Below, piece after piece: positions 56,208 through 64,000 of a stretch of DNA of 64,000 bases. Within the stretch, counting starts at the first letter, position 1. Every line of letters starts with the position of its first letter. The translations under genes and the position numbers were made by a program. Under the pieces are notes generated by a model, which saw only the letters and a list, made by a program, of their open reading frames with translations, searched no databases and was not told the origin of the DNA. Source of the DNA: Spirirestis rafaelensis WJT71-NPBG6 (lineage in GTDB: Bacteria > Cyanobacteriota > Cyanobacteriia > Cyanobacteriales > Nostocaceae); the NCBI GenBank assembly GCA_019359015.1, contig JAHHID010000003.1, positions 62,001 through 126,000 on the forward strand, written 5' to 3'.

Positions 56208-57095
56208 GTGAGCAAACCAATTTTTGAGTTAGTTGACCAATTGCCAACCGGTGGCTTGACTGTTTCTCTGTTGAATTCCCTTGACTTTGTTGCTCCTGGT
56301 CAATGGCATAATGTGGTAGGTTTTGTCAATACCATCAAGACTGTTACCGGCGAAACTGACGAAGCCCTAATTCAGCAAATTGCCGAGAGAGCAATTTATC
56401 TTTACAACGATCGCTCTCAAGGATACCAAAGAGCCATGTGGTTGTACCAAACTGTTGATGGTACAGATAAAGCGCTTGGTGCAGCAGCTTTAGCGAATAA
56501 AGTAGGTGAGTCGATTCCGTTATTGGGTTTCTTAAATAAAGTTACTCCCAAGCCAGACAAAGCTCAAACCATTGACTTAGCACTGAAATTAGTTACTGAA
56601 TTAGTAGCTTTCTGTCAAATCAACGGTATCCCCGGAGACAGCATAGGCGATTTTGTCGCTTCTTTGGGTGAATATAGCGGTGAGTCTCTCATCCGCATGG
56701 TGGCATTAGTTTGCGTTGATGGTTTGATACCCTTGGGTCCCGACTTTATCAATAAAGCGTTAAATAGCATTAATCAAACCAGTCCGCAAGAGTTAGAGCA
56801 AAACTCAACTTTTAAAAACATCCAAGATTCAATTCCCGGTAATAATCCTGGTAGCAAACTTAACTTTATCGGCGAAAGTTTCGATTCCGTCAAAGGCTGG
56901 ATGGGTAATCTCGTCGCGTCGAATAATTTAACGCCACAGAAAGTTGTGAATCATTTGCAGTCATTTACGCAGGTTGCTGACGACAAATTAGATTACTTAG
57001 CAGCGTTTCTGGATGTTAGTACGAATTACTACGAACACACAGGTACGCAAACTTTAGCGCGTCGCTTGATTGAACGAGCATTAGCTGAAATTTAG
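56208..57095 (+). CDS. Conserved cyanobacterial protein of unknown function
   Basis: The 295-residue protein starts at GTG with AAGGAG nearby (56188-56193). It is mostly helical, with no signal peptide or membrane helix. The N-terminus FELVDQLPTGGLTVSLLNSL is followed by helices such as ALIQQIAERAIYLYNDRSQG and DDKLDYLAAFLDVSTNYYEH. No family could be named. It sits after a lipoprotein gene. Confidence 0.7.
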   Translation: MSKPIFELVDQLPTGGLTVSLLNSLDFVAPGQWHNVVGFVNTIKTVTGETDEALIQQIAERAIYLYNDRSQGYQRAMWLYQTVDGTDKALGAAALANKVGESIPLLGFLNKVTPKPDKAQTIDLALKLVTELVAFCQINGIPGDSIGDFVASLGEYSGESLIRMVALVCVDGLIPLGPDFINKALNSINQTSPQELEQNSTFKNIQDSIPGNNPGSKLNFIGESFDSVKGWMGNLVASNNLTPQKVVNHLQSFTQVADDKLDYLAAFLDVSTNYYEHTGTQTLARRLIERALAEI

Positions 57096-57102
57096 ACTTA
57101 GA

Positions 57103-57164
57103 ACTAATGGTTAATGGAAGATTGATTAATCGCGGAATTACTCATCAGCTATTAACCATTAGCG
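57103..57164. terminator. Inverted repeat between convergent genes
   Basis: CTAATGGTTAAT (about 57104-57115) pairs with ATTAACCATTAG (about 57151-57162) across a 35-base loop. The genes on both sides end here, so it is a likely bidirectional terminator or mRNA end signal. Confidence 0.45.
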
Positions 57165-57170
57165 TTCGCT

Positions 57171-57926
57171 TTATTTTGGCAAACGCAAATCTGCGACGAT
57201 TGCACCCAAGTAAGATTCAAAAGGTTCAAAATTTTCGACTTTCTCAAACTTACCCGTTTTTGCGGCTGGGTCAAAAGCCGTTTGGATGACGTAAAGTGAA
57301 GCACCATCAAAAGCAACATAACCGAGATTTTGCTCATATACTTCACCACCTTTCTTAATCCCTGTAAACCCGTAGCGCATCCCGTGAAGCATGCCAAAAG
57401 GAACTTGTTGCGGTGGTAGAGGTGAAAAAGAAATGCGATCGCCATATGCAGTCTGACGGTCTTTCGATAATATAGCGTAGTGCTCTGCCACCCAAGCATT
57501 AAGTGCTGTTAATAGCTGCGTTTGGTAGTTGGAACTTTGTAAGTCTACTTTTGCACCAGGTGAAATACCAGCAGCTACCAGCATTTTTTGGAAATTCGGC
57601 TGATTTGCCAATGGGTAAACTTGCATCTCAACAGTACCCAAAACTTTTCCTTGGGAAAAGACGCACAACAACGGGGCATTTCCTTCACAAGGTGCTACCT
57701 TCCAACCTGGTGGGGTAGCAGTTTTCCCCAGAACGCTCTTCCAGATATTTCCTTCAGTAGGCTTCGATGCTGAGTTACTTTTAGTCAGTGTTGCAACTGG
57801 CTGCGGTTGCCGAACTGGATTTGTCTGCAATTTGTCGGTGGGAGAATTGGGGTGAACAAATTTTATTACTATCGGTGTTAATATCAGCAAAATCAAACCA
57901 ATCACAAGATGATAAACTCGCAGCAT
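57171..57926 (-). CDS. Unknown membrane-anchored or secreted 251-residue protein
   Basis: It starts with an uncleaved or signal helix (LVIGLILLILTPIVIKFVHP, about 7-26). A Pro/Thr/Asn-rich linker follows, then a globular region with APCEGNAPLLCVFSQGKVLG (two Cys, possible disulfide) and the PsbP/DUF1795-like ending LGYVAFDGASLYVIQTAFDP. No family is certain. It should lie in the periplasm or lumen. Confidence 0.65.
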   Translation of the reverse strand: MLRVYHLVIGLILLILTPIVIKFVHPNSPTDKLQTNPVRQPQPVATLTKSNSASKPTEGNIWKSVLGKTATPPGWKVAPCEGNAPLLCVFSQGKVLGTVEMQVYPLANQPNFQKMLVAAGISPGAKVDLQSSNYQTQLLTALNAWVAEHYAILSKDRQTAYGDRISFSPLPPQQVPFGMLHGMRYGFTGIKKGGEVYEQNLGYVAFDGASLYVIQTAFDPAAKTGKFEKVENFEPFESYLGAIVADLRLPK

Positions 57927-58160
57927 TTTTCCAGAAAATCCATAGTGGCAAACTGACGTTACCCGTAAAACTTTGCGATTATAGCAAAAGATACATTGAC
58001 ATTAGGTTAATTTATGCAAAATAAATTATTTTTCTTGTGTTTATAGCGATCGGCTAGCAAGGTAGACTTATTTTGTAATCACCCCAGCCAAAATTTTTAT
58101 CAGGTATCTTCAAGGCTAAAGAGATATCGTAAAGGCAAGCGAAGTACCCAAAAAGCGATT

Positions 58161-58763
58161 ATGACCACATTACCTGTAGTCACAGAAATTATACCGATGG
58201 TCTTGCAACTGCAACCAGCTATTGCGATAAGCGACGATCAGTTTTATGAATTTTGTCAGATAAACCGCGATTTTCGCATCGAACGTAATGCTGCTGGAGA
58301 ATTATTAATTATGTTCCCCACAGGTGCAGAAACCGATGAGCATAATTTTAACTTGATTGGGCAGTTGTGGGCATGGACGCGGCAAGATGGTACAGGTGTG
58401 GGGTTTGGTTCAAGTGGTGGGTTTACTTTGCCGTCGGGTGCAGTGCGATCGCCTGATGCTGCGTGGATAAAACGCACGCGCTGGGAAGCTATACCAGTAG
58501 AATTGCGGAAGAAGTTTGCACCGATTTGTCCGGAATTTGTGATTGAATTGCGTTCTGAAAGTGATAATTTGCAAATTTTGCAATCCAAGATGCAAGAGTA
58601 TATAAATAATGGCACGCAACTTGGTTGGTTGATTGATACAAAACAACGCAAAGTTTTTATTTATTGTCCTAATAGTGCAGTTGAGGAATTAAATAATCCT
58701 AAGTCACTGAGTGGTGAACCGTTATTATCTGGGTTTGTTTTAGATTTAAGTCAAGTTTGGTAA
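58161..58763 (+). CDS. Uma2 family (DUF820) protein
   Basis: The 200-residue protein shows the Uma2 nuclease-like core FTLPSGAVRSPDAAWIKRTR and PEFVIELRSESDNLQILQSK followed by MQEYINNGTQLGWLIDTKQR. The PDAAW...ELRSESD...K arrangement retains the predicted catalytic D-E-K residues. It is the second family member in the window and differs in sequence from the one at 46862. Function is unknown. Confidence 0.9.
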   Translation: MTTLPVVTEIIPMVLQLQPAIAISDDQFYEFCQINRDFRIERNAAGELLIMFPTGAETDEHNFNLIGQLWAWTRQDGTGVGFGSSGGFTLPSGAVRSPDAAWIKRTRWEAIPVELRKKFAPICPEFVIELRSESDNLQILQSKMQEYINNGTQLGWLIDTKQRKVFIYCPNSAVEELNNPKSLSGEPLLSGFVLDLSQVW

Positions 58764-58942
58764 TTCCTACCTATATGTCGAATTCTTTGTTGCAGCGGAT
58801 GGAAGCCCTTGGTTTGCTTCTAGCGTTCTAAATCAGAGTTTGAGATTAAACCGAAATCTTAGACAGCAGGCTAACAACTCGGTTGCACCGGAATTTTATC
58901 TAATGTCCAATACTCCGCTTAAGTAAATCATAAAATAGTAAA

Positions 58943-58972
58943 ATCGGGACTGAGAATAAACTCAATCCCGAT
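58943..58972 (-). terminator. Terminator hairpin after ycf35
   Basis: ATCGGGACTGAG (58943-58954) pairs perfectly with CTCAATCCCGAT at 58961-58972 apart from a small bulge. On the minus strand it is followed by TTTTACTATTTTAT. A second hairpin (58979-59012) lies closer to the gene. Confidence 0.6.
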
Positions 58973-59040
58973 AAAAAAGCGGGCTAACCGCTAGTAATCT
59001 TGGTTAACCCGTGCAGCTTTGGGAATGCGCTAAGAAATTC

Positions 59041-59391
59041 TTATTGCAATACCAACTTAACGTTGGCATTTTGCAAACCGCGCTGTTTCACTTCAGCCAA
59101 TGTTTTGTTAACGGCATACTTTTGGTTGATCGAGTTGATCAACTCGGTCTGATTGTGCTTCTTAGCAACGCCCCACAGGTCAGCAATTAGGTCAAAGGAA
59201 CCATCGCTGTTGCGAGACCAACCTAAATCATATTCGCCTTCCAACACAGCAACGATGTCAGAACGAACACGTTGACCGTTGTAACCACGAACATCAGCTT
59301 CTGTCTTTGTGCTGATACCTAGGTCACGTAAGGAAGCTTTGAGGATTTCAGCGTCGGTGATTTTGGTACGGAGAGTGCTAAAATGAGACAT
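59041..59391 (-). CDS. ycf35: Ycf35-like protein (DUF1257)
   Basis: The protein of 116 residues begins MSHFSTLRTKITDAEILKAS, the typical Ycf35/DUF1257 start, followed by DLGISTKTEADVRGYNGQRV and DLGWSRNSDGSFDLIADLWG. I chose the start at 59391 (GGAGG 8 bases upstream) over an in-frame one at 59430. Homologues are encoded in red algal plastids and all cyanobacteria; function is unknown. It lies downstream of ycf46 on the same strand, a pairing seen in many cyanobacteria. Confidence 0.85.
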   Translation of the reverse strand: MSHFSTLRTKITDAEILKASLRDLGISTKTEADVRGYNGQRVRSDIVAVLEGEYDLGWSRNSDGSFDLIADLWGVAKKHNQTELINSINQKYAVNKTLAEVKQRGLQNANVKLVLQ

Positions 59392-59448
59392 TTGGGTTTC
59401 CTCCAGAGAGAAGATTGGGAAAAACGACAACGGTTTGTTTTAGGCACA

Positions 59449-59476
59449 GCCGCGCATATCGAAACGCGGCTTTTTT
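59449..59476 (+). terminator. Plus-strand intrinsic terminator between ycf46 and ycf35
   Basis: GCCGCG (59449-59454) and CGCGGC (59465-59470) form a GC stem followed by TTTTTT at 59471-59476. This is a textbook terminator for plus-strand transcription, but both neighbouring genes lie on the minus strand. It may end an antisense RNA to ycf35. Confidence 0.6.
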
Positions 59477-59531
59477 CTTAACTGCTAGCCTTTGAGCTAG
59501 CCTTTGCCCCCGTGTTAGCAGGGGAAAGCTT

Positions 59532-61043
59532 TTAGAACTCCATTCGCTGATACTCAGCTACGGAGGATGCTGCGGGTCTTGCACGCTGTCTAGCCCAGTC
59601 CCTAAGGGCTGTGACTTGTTCTTGCATCGTTCGAGACAGCGGCAGTGTTGCCTTGAGTGCAGCAATAATATCTAACTGGGTGAACTCGCGTTCTTGGGCA
59701 AAAGCTTCGTACATTGCCGCAACGATCGCTTGTTCAATTTCTGCTCCCGAAAACCCGTCGGACATCTTGGCTAGTTGTTCCAAGTCGAATCGAGTAATGT
59801 CTTCCCGGCGTTTGGTTAGGTGAATCTTGTATATATCTTGCCGTTCTTCAGGAGTCGGCAGATCGACAAAGAAAATCTCGTCAAAGCGTCCTTTCCTTAA
59901 GAATTCCCCAGGCAAGCGTTCTACTCTGTTAGCAGTCGCCATGACAAACACTGGAGATTTTTTTTCTTGCATCCAAGTCAGGAAAGAACCGAAGATCCGG
60001 CTGGATGTACCGCCATCAGAATCACCAGAACCACCACTACCAGCGAAGGATTTATCTAATTCATCGATAAATAGAATTGCTGGAGAAATCGATTCTGCTG
60101 TCTTCAAGGCGTTACGTAGGTTTGCTTCACTTCGACCCACCATTGAGCCGTCGTAAACTCGCCCCATATCCAAGCGCAACAGGGGTAAACCCCACAGCCG
60201 AGAAGTTGTTTTGGCTATCAACGACTTACCACAACCGGGAACTCCTAAAATTAACATTCCTTTCGGTTGAGGCAAACCATACTCTCTTGCTCTTTCTGTA
60301 AAAGCATTAGAGCGTTGCTTAAGCCACTTTTTCAACTCTTCTAAACCGCCTACAGCGTCAATGGTTGCATCTTCTTCGATGTATTCTAATATACCATTGC
60401 GCCGAATTAGTTGCTTTTTCTCAGATAAAACTATATCTACTTCATCTTCGGTCAAACGCCCGATAGTTACCTGTGCCTTTCGGTAGACTTTTTCGGCTTC
60501 ATCTTTAGTTAAACCTAAAGCTGCTCTAAGAAGCTTTTCTCGCGCTTCTGTTGTCAGACGTCGCCCACGATTTTGGTCTAAATGGTGAGTTAATACTTTA
60601 TTTAACTCAGCCATATCTGGTAACTTAAAGTCAAGAACAACAACTTCCTTTTCTAGTTCTATAGGAACTTCCTGCATTGGCGACATCAAGATGATGTTTT
60701 TTTGCATTCCCTTGAATTGGGCAATCGCATCTCTTAACGATCTTGTTGTCGCAGGCGCATCAATAAACGGATGTAAATCTTTAAGAATAAATATACCTGG
60801 TTCTTTTTGCCGGATTATCCACTCAATCGCCGCTTCCGGAGAAACAGTGTTATGCTGAGTCACATTCCGGGGTTGCCCATACTCCACGATGCCGTGAGTT
60901 ACTGTCCACACATACACTCGCCGCTGAGGCTTTAGCATTTGGGCGATTGTGGAAATTGATTGCTCTGCCCGCTCTTCCTCGGAGGTCACAAGGTAGATTA
61001 GAGGGTATTGAGCTTGAATGAGGATATTTAGCTCTTCTTTCAT
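59532..61043 (-). CDS. ycf46: AAA-family ATPase Ycf46
   Basis: The 503-residue protein matches Ycf46 of cyanobacteria and plastids. The N-terminal half (1-230) is a degenerate AAA-like domain. The C-terminal half is an active-type AAA module with Walker A GVPGCGKS (267-274), Walker B ILFIDELD (323-330) and arginine-finger-region GRFDEIFFVDLPTPEER. A homologue in Synechocystis has been linked to inorganic carbon use, which would fit with the CO2-uptake operon in this window but is not proof. The gene follows a small RHH-type gene by 90 bases. Confidence 0.9.
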   Translation of the reverse strand: MKEELNILIQAQYPLIYLVTSEEERAEQSISTIAQMLKPQRRVYVWTVTHGIVEYGQPRNVTQHNTVSPEAAIEWIIRQKEPGIFILKDLHPFIDAPATTRSLRDAIAQFKGMQKNIILMSPMQEVPIELEKEVVVLDFKLPDMAELNKVLTHHLDQNRGRRLTTEAREKLLRAALGLTKDEAEKVYRKAQVTIGRLTEDEVDIVLSEKKQLIRRNGILEYIEEDATIDAVGGLEELKKWLKQRSNAFTERAREYGLPQPKGMLILGVPGCGKSLIAKTTSRLWGLPLLRLDMGRVYDGSMVGRSEANLRNALKTAESISPAILFIDELDKSFAGSGGSGDSDGGTSSRIFGSFLTWMQEKKSPVFVMATANRVERLPGEFLRKGRFDEIFFVDLPTPEERQDIYKIHLTKRREDITRFDLEQLAKMSDGFSGAEIEQAIVAAMYEAFAQEREFTQLDIIAALKATLPLSRTMQEQVTALRDWARQRARPAASSVAEYQRMEF

Positions 61044-61133
61044 ACTATCGACCTACTCGAGACCTTATAAAGACAGTAAAGACATCGTTGATAATGGCAA
61101 CCGAATAATGAATGTAATATTCACAATTCCGGT

Positions 61134-61481
61134 CTAGCAAGGAACTAATTCTTCCTCACCCTTGGGATAAGCTTCATCCTCATCCATTTCTTTGACGGGT
61201 AAATGCTCTTTACCACTTACTCCTGCTTGATTGCTATTAGCTATCAATTCTCGGTCACGTAAGACTAATGAACTGTCGCAACTTGGACAGGAATAAACTC
61301 TATGAGTTCGTCCATAAGAAGAAGCTTCAACTTCATCAACCAATTCTGAATTTGCCAGGTAGAAAACAAGGGCGCGTTCGGCAAGATCTGACATTGGTTC
61401 AGAATCTACTGCTGAACGAATTTTCAGTTTCCTGTGTAGTTCTGGCGACAAATATAAAGTAACCTTCTGCTTAGTTTGCAT
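61134..61481 (-). CDS. Small protein with ribbon-helix-helix-like region and CxxC pair
   Basis: The 115-residue protein starts QKVTLYLSPELHRKLKIRSA, which fits a ribbon-helix-helix DNA-binding unit. The middle has CPSC (about 69-72), half of a zinc ribbon, and the tail is acidic. It lies just upstream of ycf46 on the same strand and may be its regulator or partner. No named family was assigned. Confidence 0.6.
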   Translation of the reverse strand: MQTKQKVTLYLSPELHRKLKIRSAVDSEPMSDLAERALVFYLANSELVDEVEASSYGRTHRVYSCPSCDSSLVLRDRELIANSNQAGVSGKEHLPVKEMDEDEAYPKGEEELVPC

Positions 61482-61827
61482 ATAAATCTAGTTGGTCTTA
61501 CCCGGGTATGTATTTCACAATATCGGCTTCCTTCTGGCTTGTCAAGATGGTAAAACGTTTTGACGCCAATTTCGTTACATTTCTTTACTTTTAGCAGAAT
61601 CTGGTTTGATGCACAAACATAGATTTTCATTGCCAAAGTGTAGATTGGTGAGAAATTATTAGCTGTTTTGTTACGCAGGATAGGTAGAAAGCACAGATAT
61701 TGGTACTTTAGCTGGTAAGACTTGCGGCTATCAAACAAAGTTTTGATGAAACAGGTAATGAGTGGAACTTCCGGCTGAGTATCTTCCTTATTTACGTTCA
61801 TCAGCGACCGTGGTAAAAGGTGTAAAA
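61482..61827. other. Divergent spacer upstream of ycf46 cluster
   Basis: About 346 AT-rich bases between the RHH-like gene and the lipoprotein gene. Promoters for both directions are expected here. No gene, RNA or strong repeat was seen. Confidence 0.35.
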
Positions 61828-62370
61828 ATGTCTACCGCTACTAAAACCTATACAGGACGAAAAACTTATCCGATCACCTTCAGCATTAGCGTTGCAAGAG
61901 CCTGTCAAAGACAAGCGATCGCCTTATTGTTAATCTTATGCGGCTGTAATGCGCCTAGTCTCACCAACCCCGTCACATGGAAAACTTATAGTAATTCCCG
62001 TTATGACTTTGAATTCCCATACCCCAGCACTTGGACTTCTTTACCACCGCCAGAAAATAATGATGGCATTGTCTTTGTTTCACCGCAAAATAATTCTGTA
62101 GAAATTCGCGGTTGGGCGGGTAATCGGCTACCAGACTCCATAATTAAAGATAAAAACGCTAAAAAAACCATAAATCCCAACTTCAAGACGAACCAAGGAG
62201 TATCTGGGGTGCTGGAGGTAGAAGTTGGTAGCCAAGAAAGTTCCATGACGCTGGCACTAACGAAAGGTCAAGTGAAATATTATTGGCAAGGGCGATCGCA
62301 AGCGTCCGAATTTAGCAATTACTATCGTGTGTTTTACTATATTGCCCAGCAGTACCGCATTTCCGCGTAG
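61828..62370 (+). CDS. Predicted lipoprotein, PsbP-like fold possible
   Basis: The protein of about 180 residues has an N-terminal signal with QAIALLLILCGCN, a lipobox ending in Cys. The mature part begins WKTYSNSRYDFEFPYPSTWT, a pattern common to PsbP-like and DUF1795 proteins, and is beta-rich. I chose the ATG at 61828 with AAGG upstream, not the in-frame 61762. Role unknown; it should be anchored on the lumenal or periplasmic side. Confidence 0.7.
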   Translation: MSTATKTYTGRKTYPITFSISVARACQRQAIALLLILCGCNAPSLTNPVTWKTYSNSRYDFEFPYPSTWTSLPPPENNDGIVFVSPQNNSVEIRGWAGNRLPDSIIKDKNAKKTINPNFKTNQGVSGVLEVEVGSQESSMTLALTKGQVKYYWQGRSQASEFSNYYRVFYYIAQQYRISA

Positions 62371-62522
62371 GGGCAGGGAGATAGGGGGGATAAGGAAGGG
62401 GGACAAAAGGAAAAGGAAAATTCAATACTTTGTGCTACTTCCCCCACTGCCTCAAAACCCTCCGAAACCCTGATTTTGAGCTACTTTTCCCACTTTGCCA
62501 CTCCCCCACCTCCTCCCTCTAA

Positions 62523-63749
<1,227 letters not shown>

Positions 63750-63751
63750 AG

Positions 63752-63812
63752 AGACTGGGGACTAGGGACTAGGGACACATTCCCCCCAGTTCTTAGCCCC
63801 TAATCCCTAACA
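63752..63812. terminator. CTAGGGA/TCCCTAA-type repeat after sqdB
   Basis: GGGGACTAGGGACTAGGGAC is followed by CCCCTAATCCCTAAC, forming an imperfect hairpin of the heptanucleotide type seen after ndk. It probably ends the sqdB transcript. Confidence 0.45.
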
Positions 63813-63873
63813 TTTAATAAAGGTGATACTGGGCGAAGGTGATAACAGAACCTATTTAACTTAAGTAAGTCTG

Positions 63874-64000
63874 TTGTCTAAAATTGGTCGCCATATAATA
63901 GCACAATATGACGATCAGTTCAATTTTATTTATCAAGCTTATCGTCCGGCTATCAGTCATTGTGCCGCCAGGGATAATTATTTTGGCGGAGAATTTGAAC
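63874..64000 (+). CDS. DUF4291-like protein, 5' part only
   Basis: The frame from a TTG at 63874 runs open to the window end and encodes AQYDDQFNFIYQAYRPAISH followed by CAARDNYFGGEFE. The YQAYxPxIxxxAxxxxYFGG pattern is characteristic of the DUF4291 family, whose function is unknown. The ATG at 63908 is in another frame and gives a less protein-like product. About 42 codons are visible. Confidence 0.6.
   Translation, partial: MSKIGRHIIAQYDDQFNFIYQAYRPAISHCAARDNYFGGEFE

Noticed and set aside
61424-61801. 125-residue minus-strand ORF
   Set aside because: It overlaps the RHH-like gene and a promoter spacer, its composition is not protein-like, and it has no ribosome site.

Overview
The window is chromosomal DNA of a cyanobacterium, almost certainly a filamentous heterocyst-former (Nostocales or a close relative). 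The evidence is the many HIP1 octamers (GCGATCGC), a NDH-1 CO2-uptake operon, sqdB, the plastid-type genes ycf35 and ycf46, and above all a cluster matching the heterocyst envelope polysaccharide (HEP) island known from Anabaena sp. PCC 7120. Short inverted repeats and heptanucleotide (CCCTAGT/CCCTTGT-like) tracts between genes are also typical of this group. No tRNA, rRNA, CRISPR array or intact transposase was seen.

Region 1 (0-18.6 kb), polysaccharide island. On the plus strand lie a SAF-domain NAD(P) oxidoreductase, a family 4 glycosyltransferase and a Wzz/BY-kinase co-polymerase. These converge on a nine-gene minus-strand run: hepC (initiating sugar-phosphate transferase), hepA (ABC exporter), six glycosyltransferases and a Wzy/ligase-like membrane protein. 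Together they could charge the lipid carrier, assemble repeats, polymerise, control length and export. A 1.8 kb leader with no gene lies upstream of hepC.

Region 2 (18.6-25 kb), housekeeping: LapA-like protein, scpA, NDP-sugar pyrophosphorylase, speA, ndk and a TerC-family protein.

Region 3 (25-39.5 kb), accessory and defence-like. A tightly overlapping minus-strand operon encodes ZorA-like (MotA/TolQ with a long coiled tail), ZorB-like (MotB/OmpA) and an EH-signature (ZorC-like) protein. No ZorD helicase is present, and small unknown proteins lie upstream. Next comes an NB-ARC/TPR (NLR-type) gene broken by two in-frame stop codons. It sits between two 21-bp tandem arrays that share an almost identical 42-bp flank. 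acs, a HEPN-like protein and a HigA-type antitoxin-like gene follow.

Region 4 (39.9-46.9 kb): a family-10-like glycosyl hydrolase, then the low-CO2 operon ndhF3-ndhD3-cupA-cupS (NDH-1MS).

Region 5 (46.9-54.7 kb), minus strand: a MarR-controlled multidrug efflux cluster (MarR, HlyD/EmrA, two MFS transporters, one frameshifted near its 5' end), a Uma2 protein and a GT39-like glycosyltransferase carrying a repeat insertion.

Region 6 (54.8-64 kb): methyltransferase, a lipoprotein, conserved unknowns, a second Uma2 protein, ycf35, ycf46 with an RHH/zinc-ribbon-like partner, a second lipoprotein, sqdB, and the 5' end of a DUF4291 gene running off the window.
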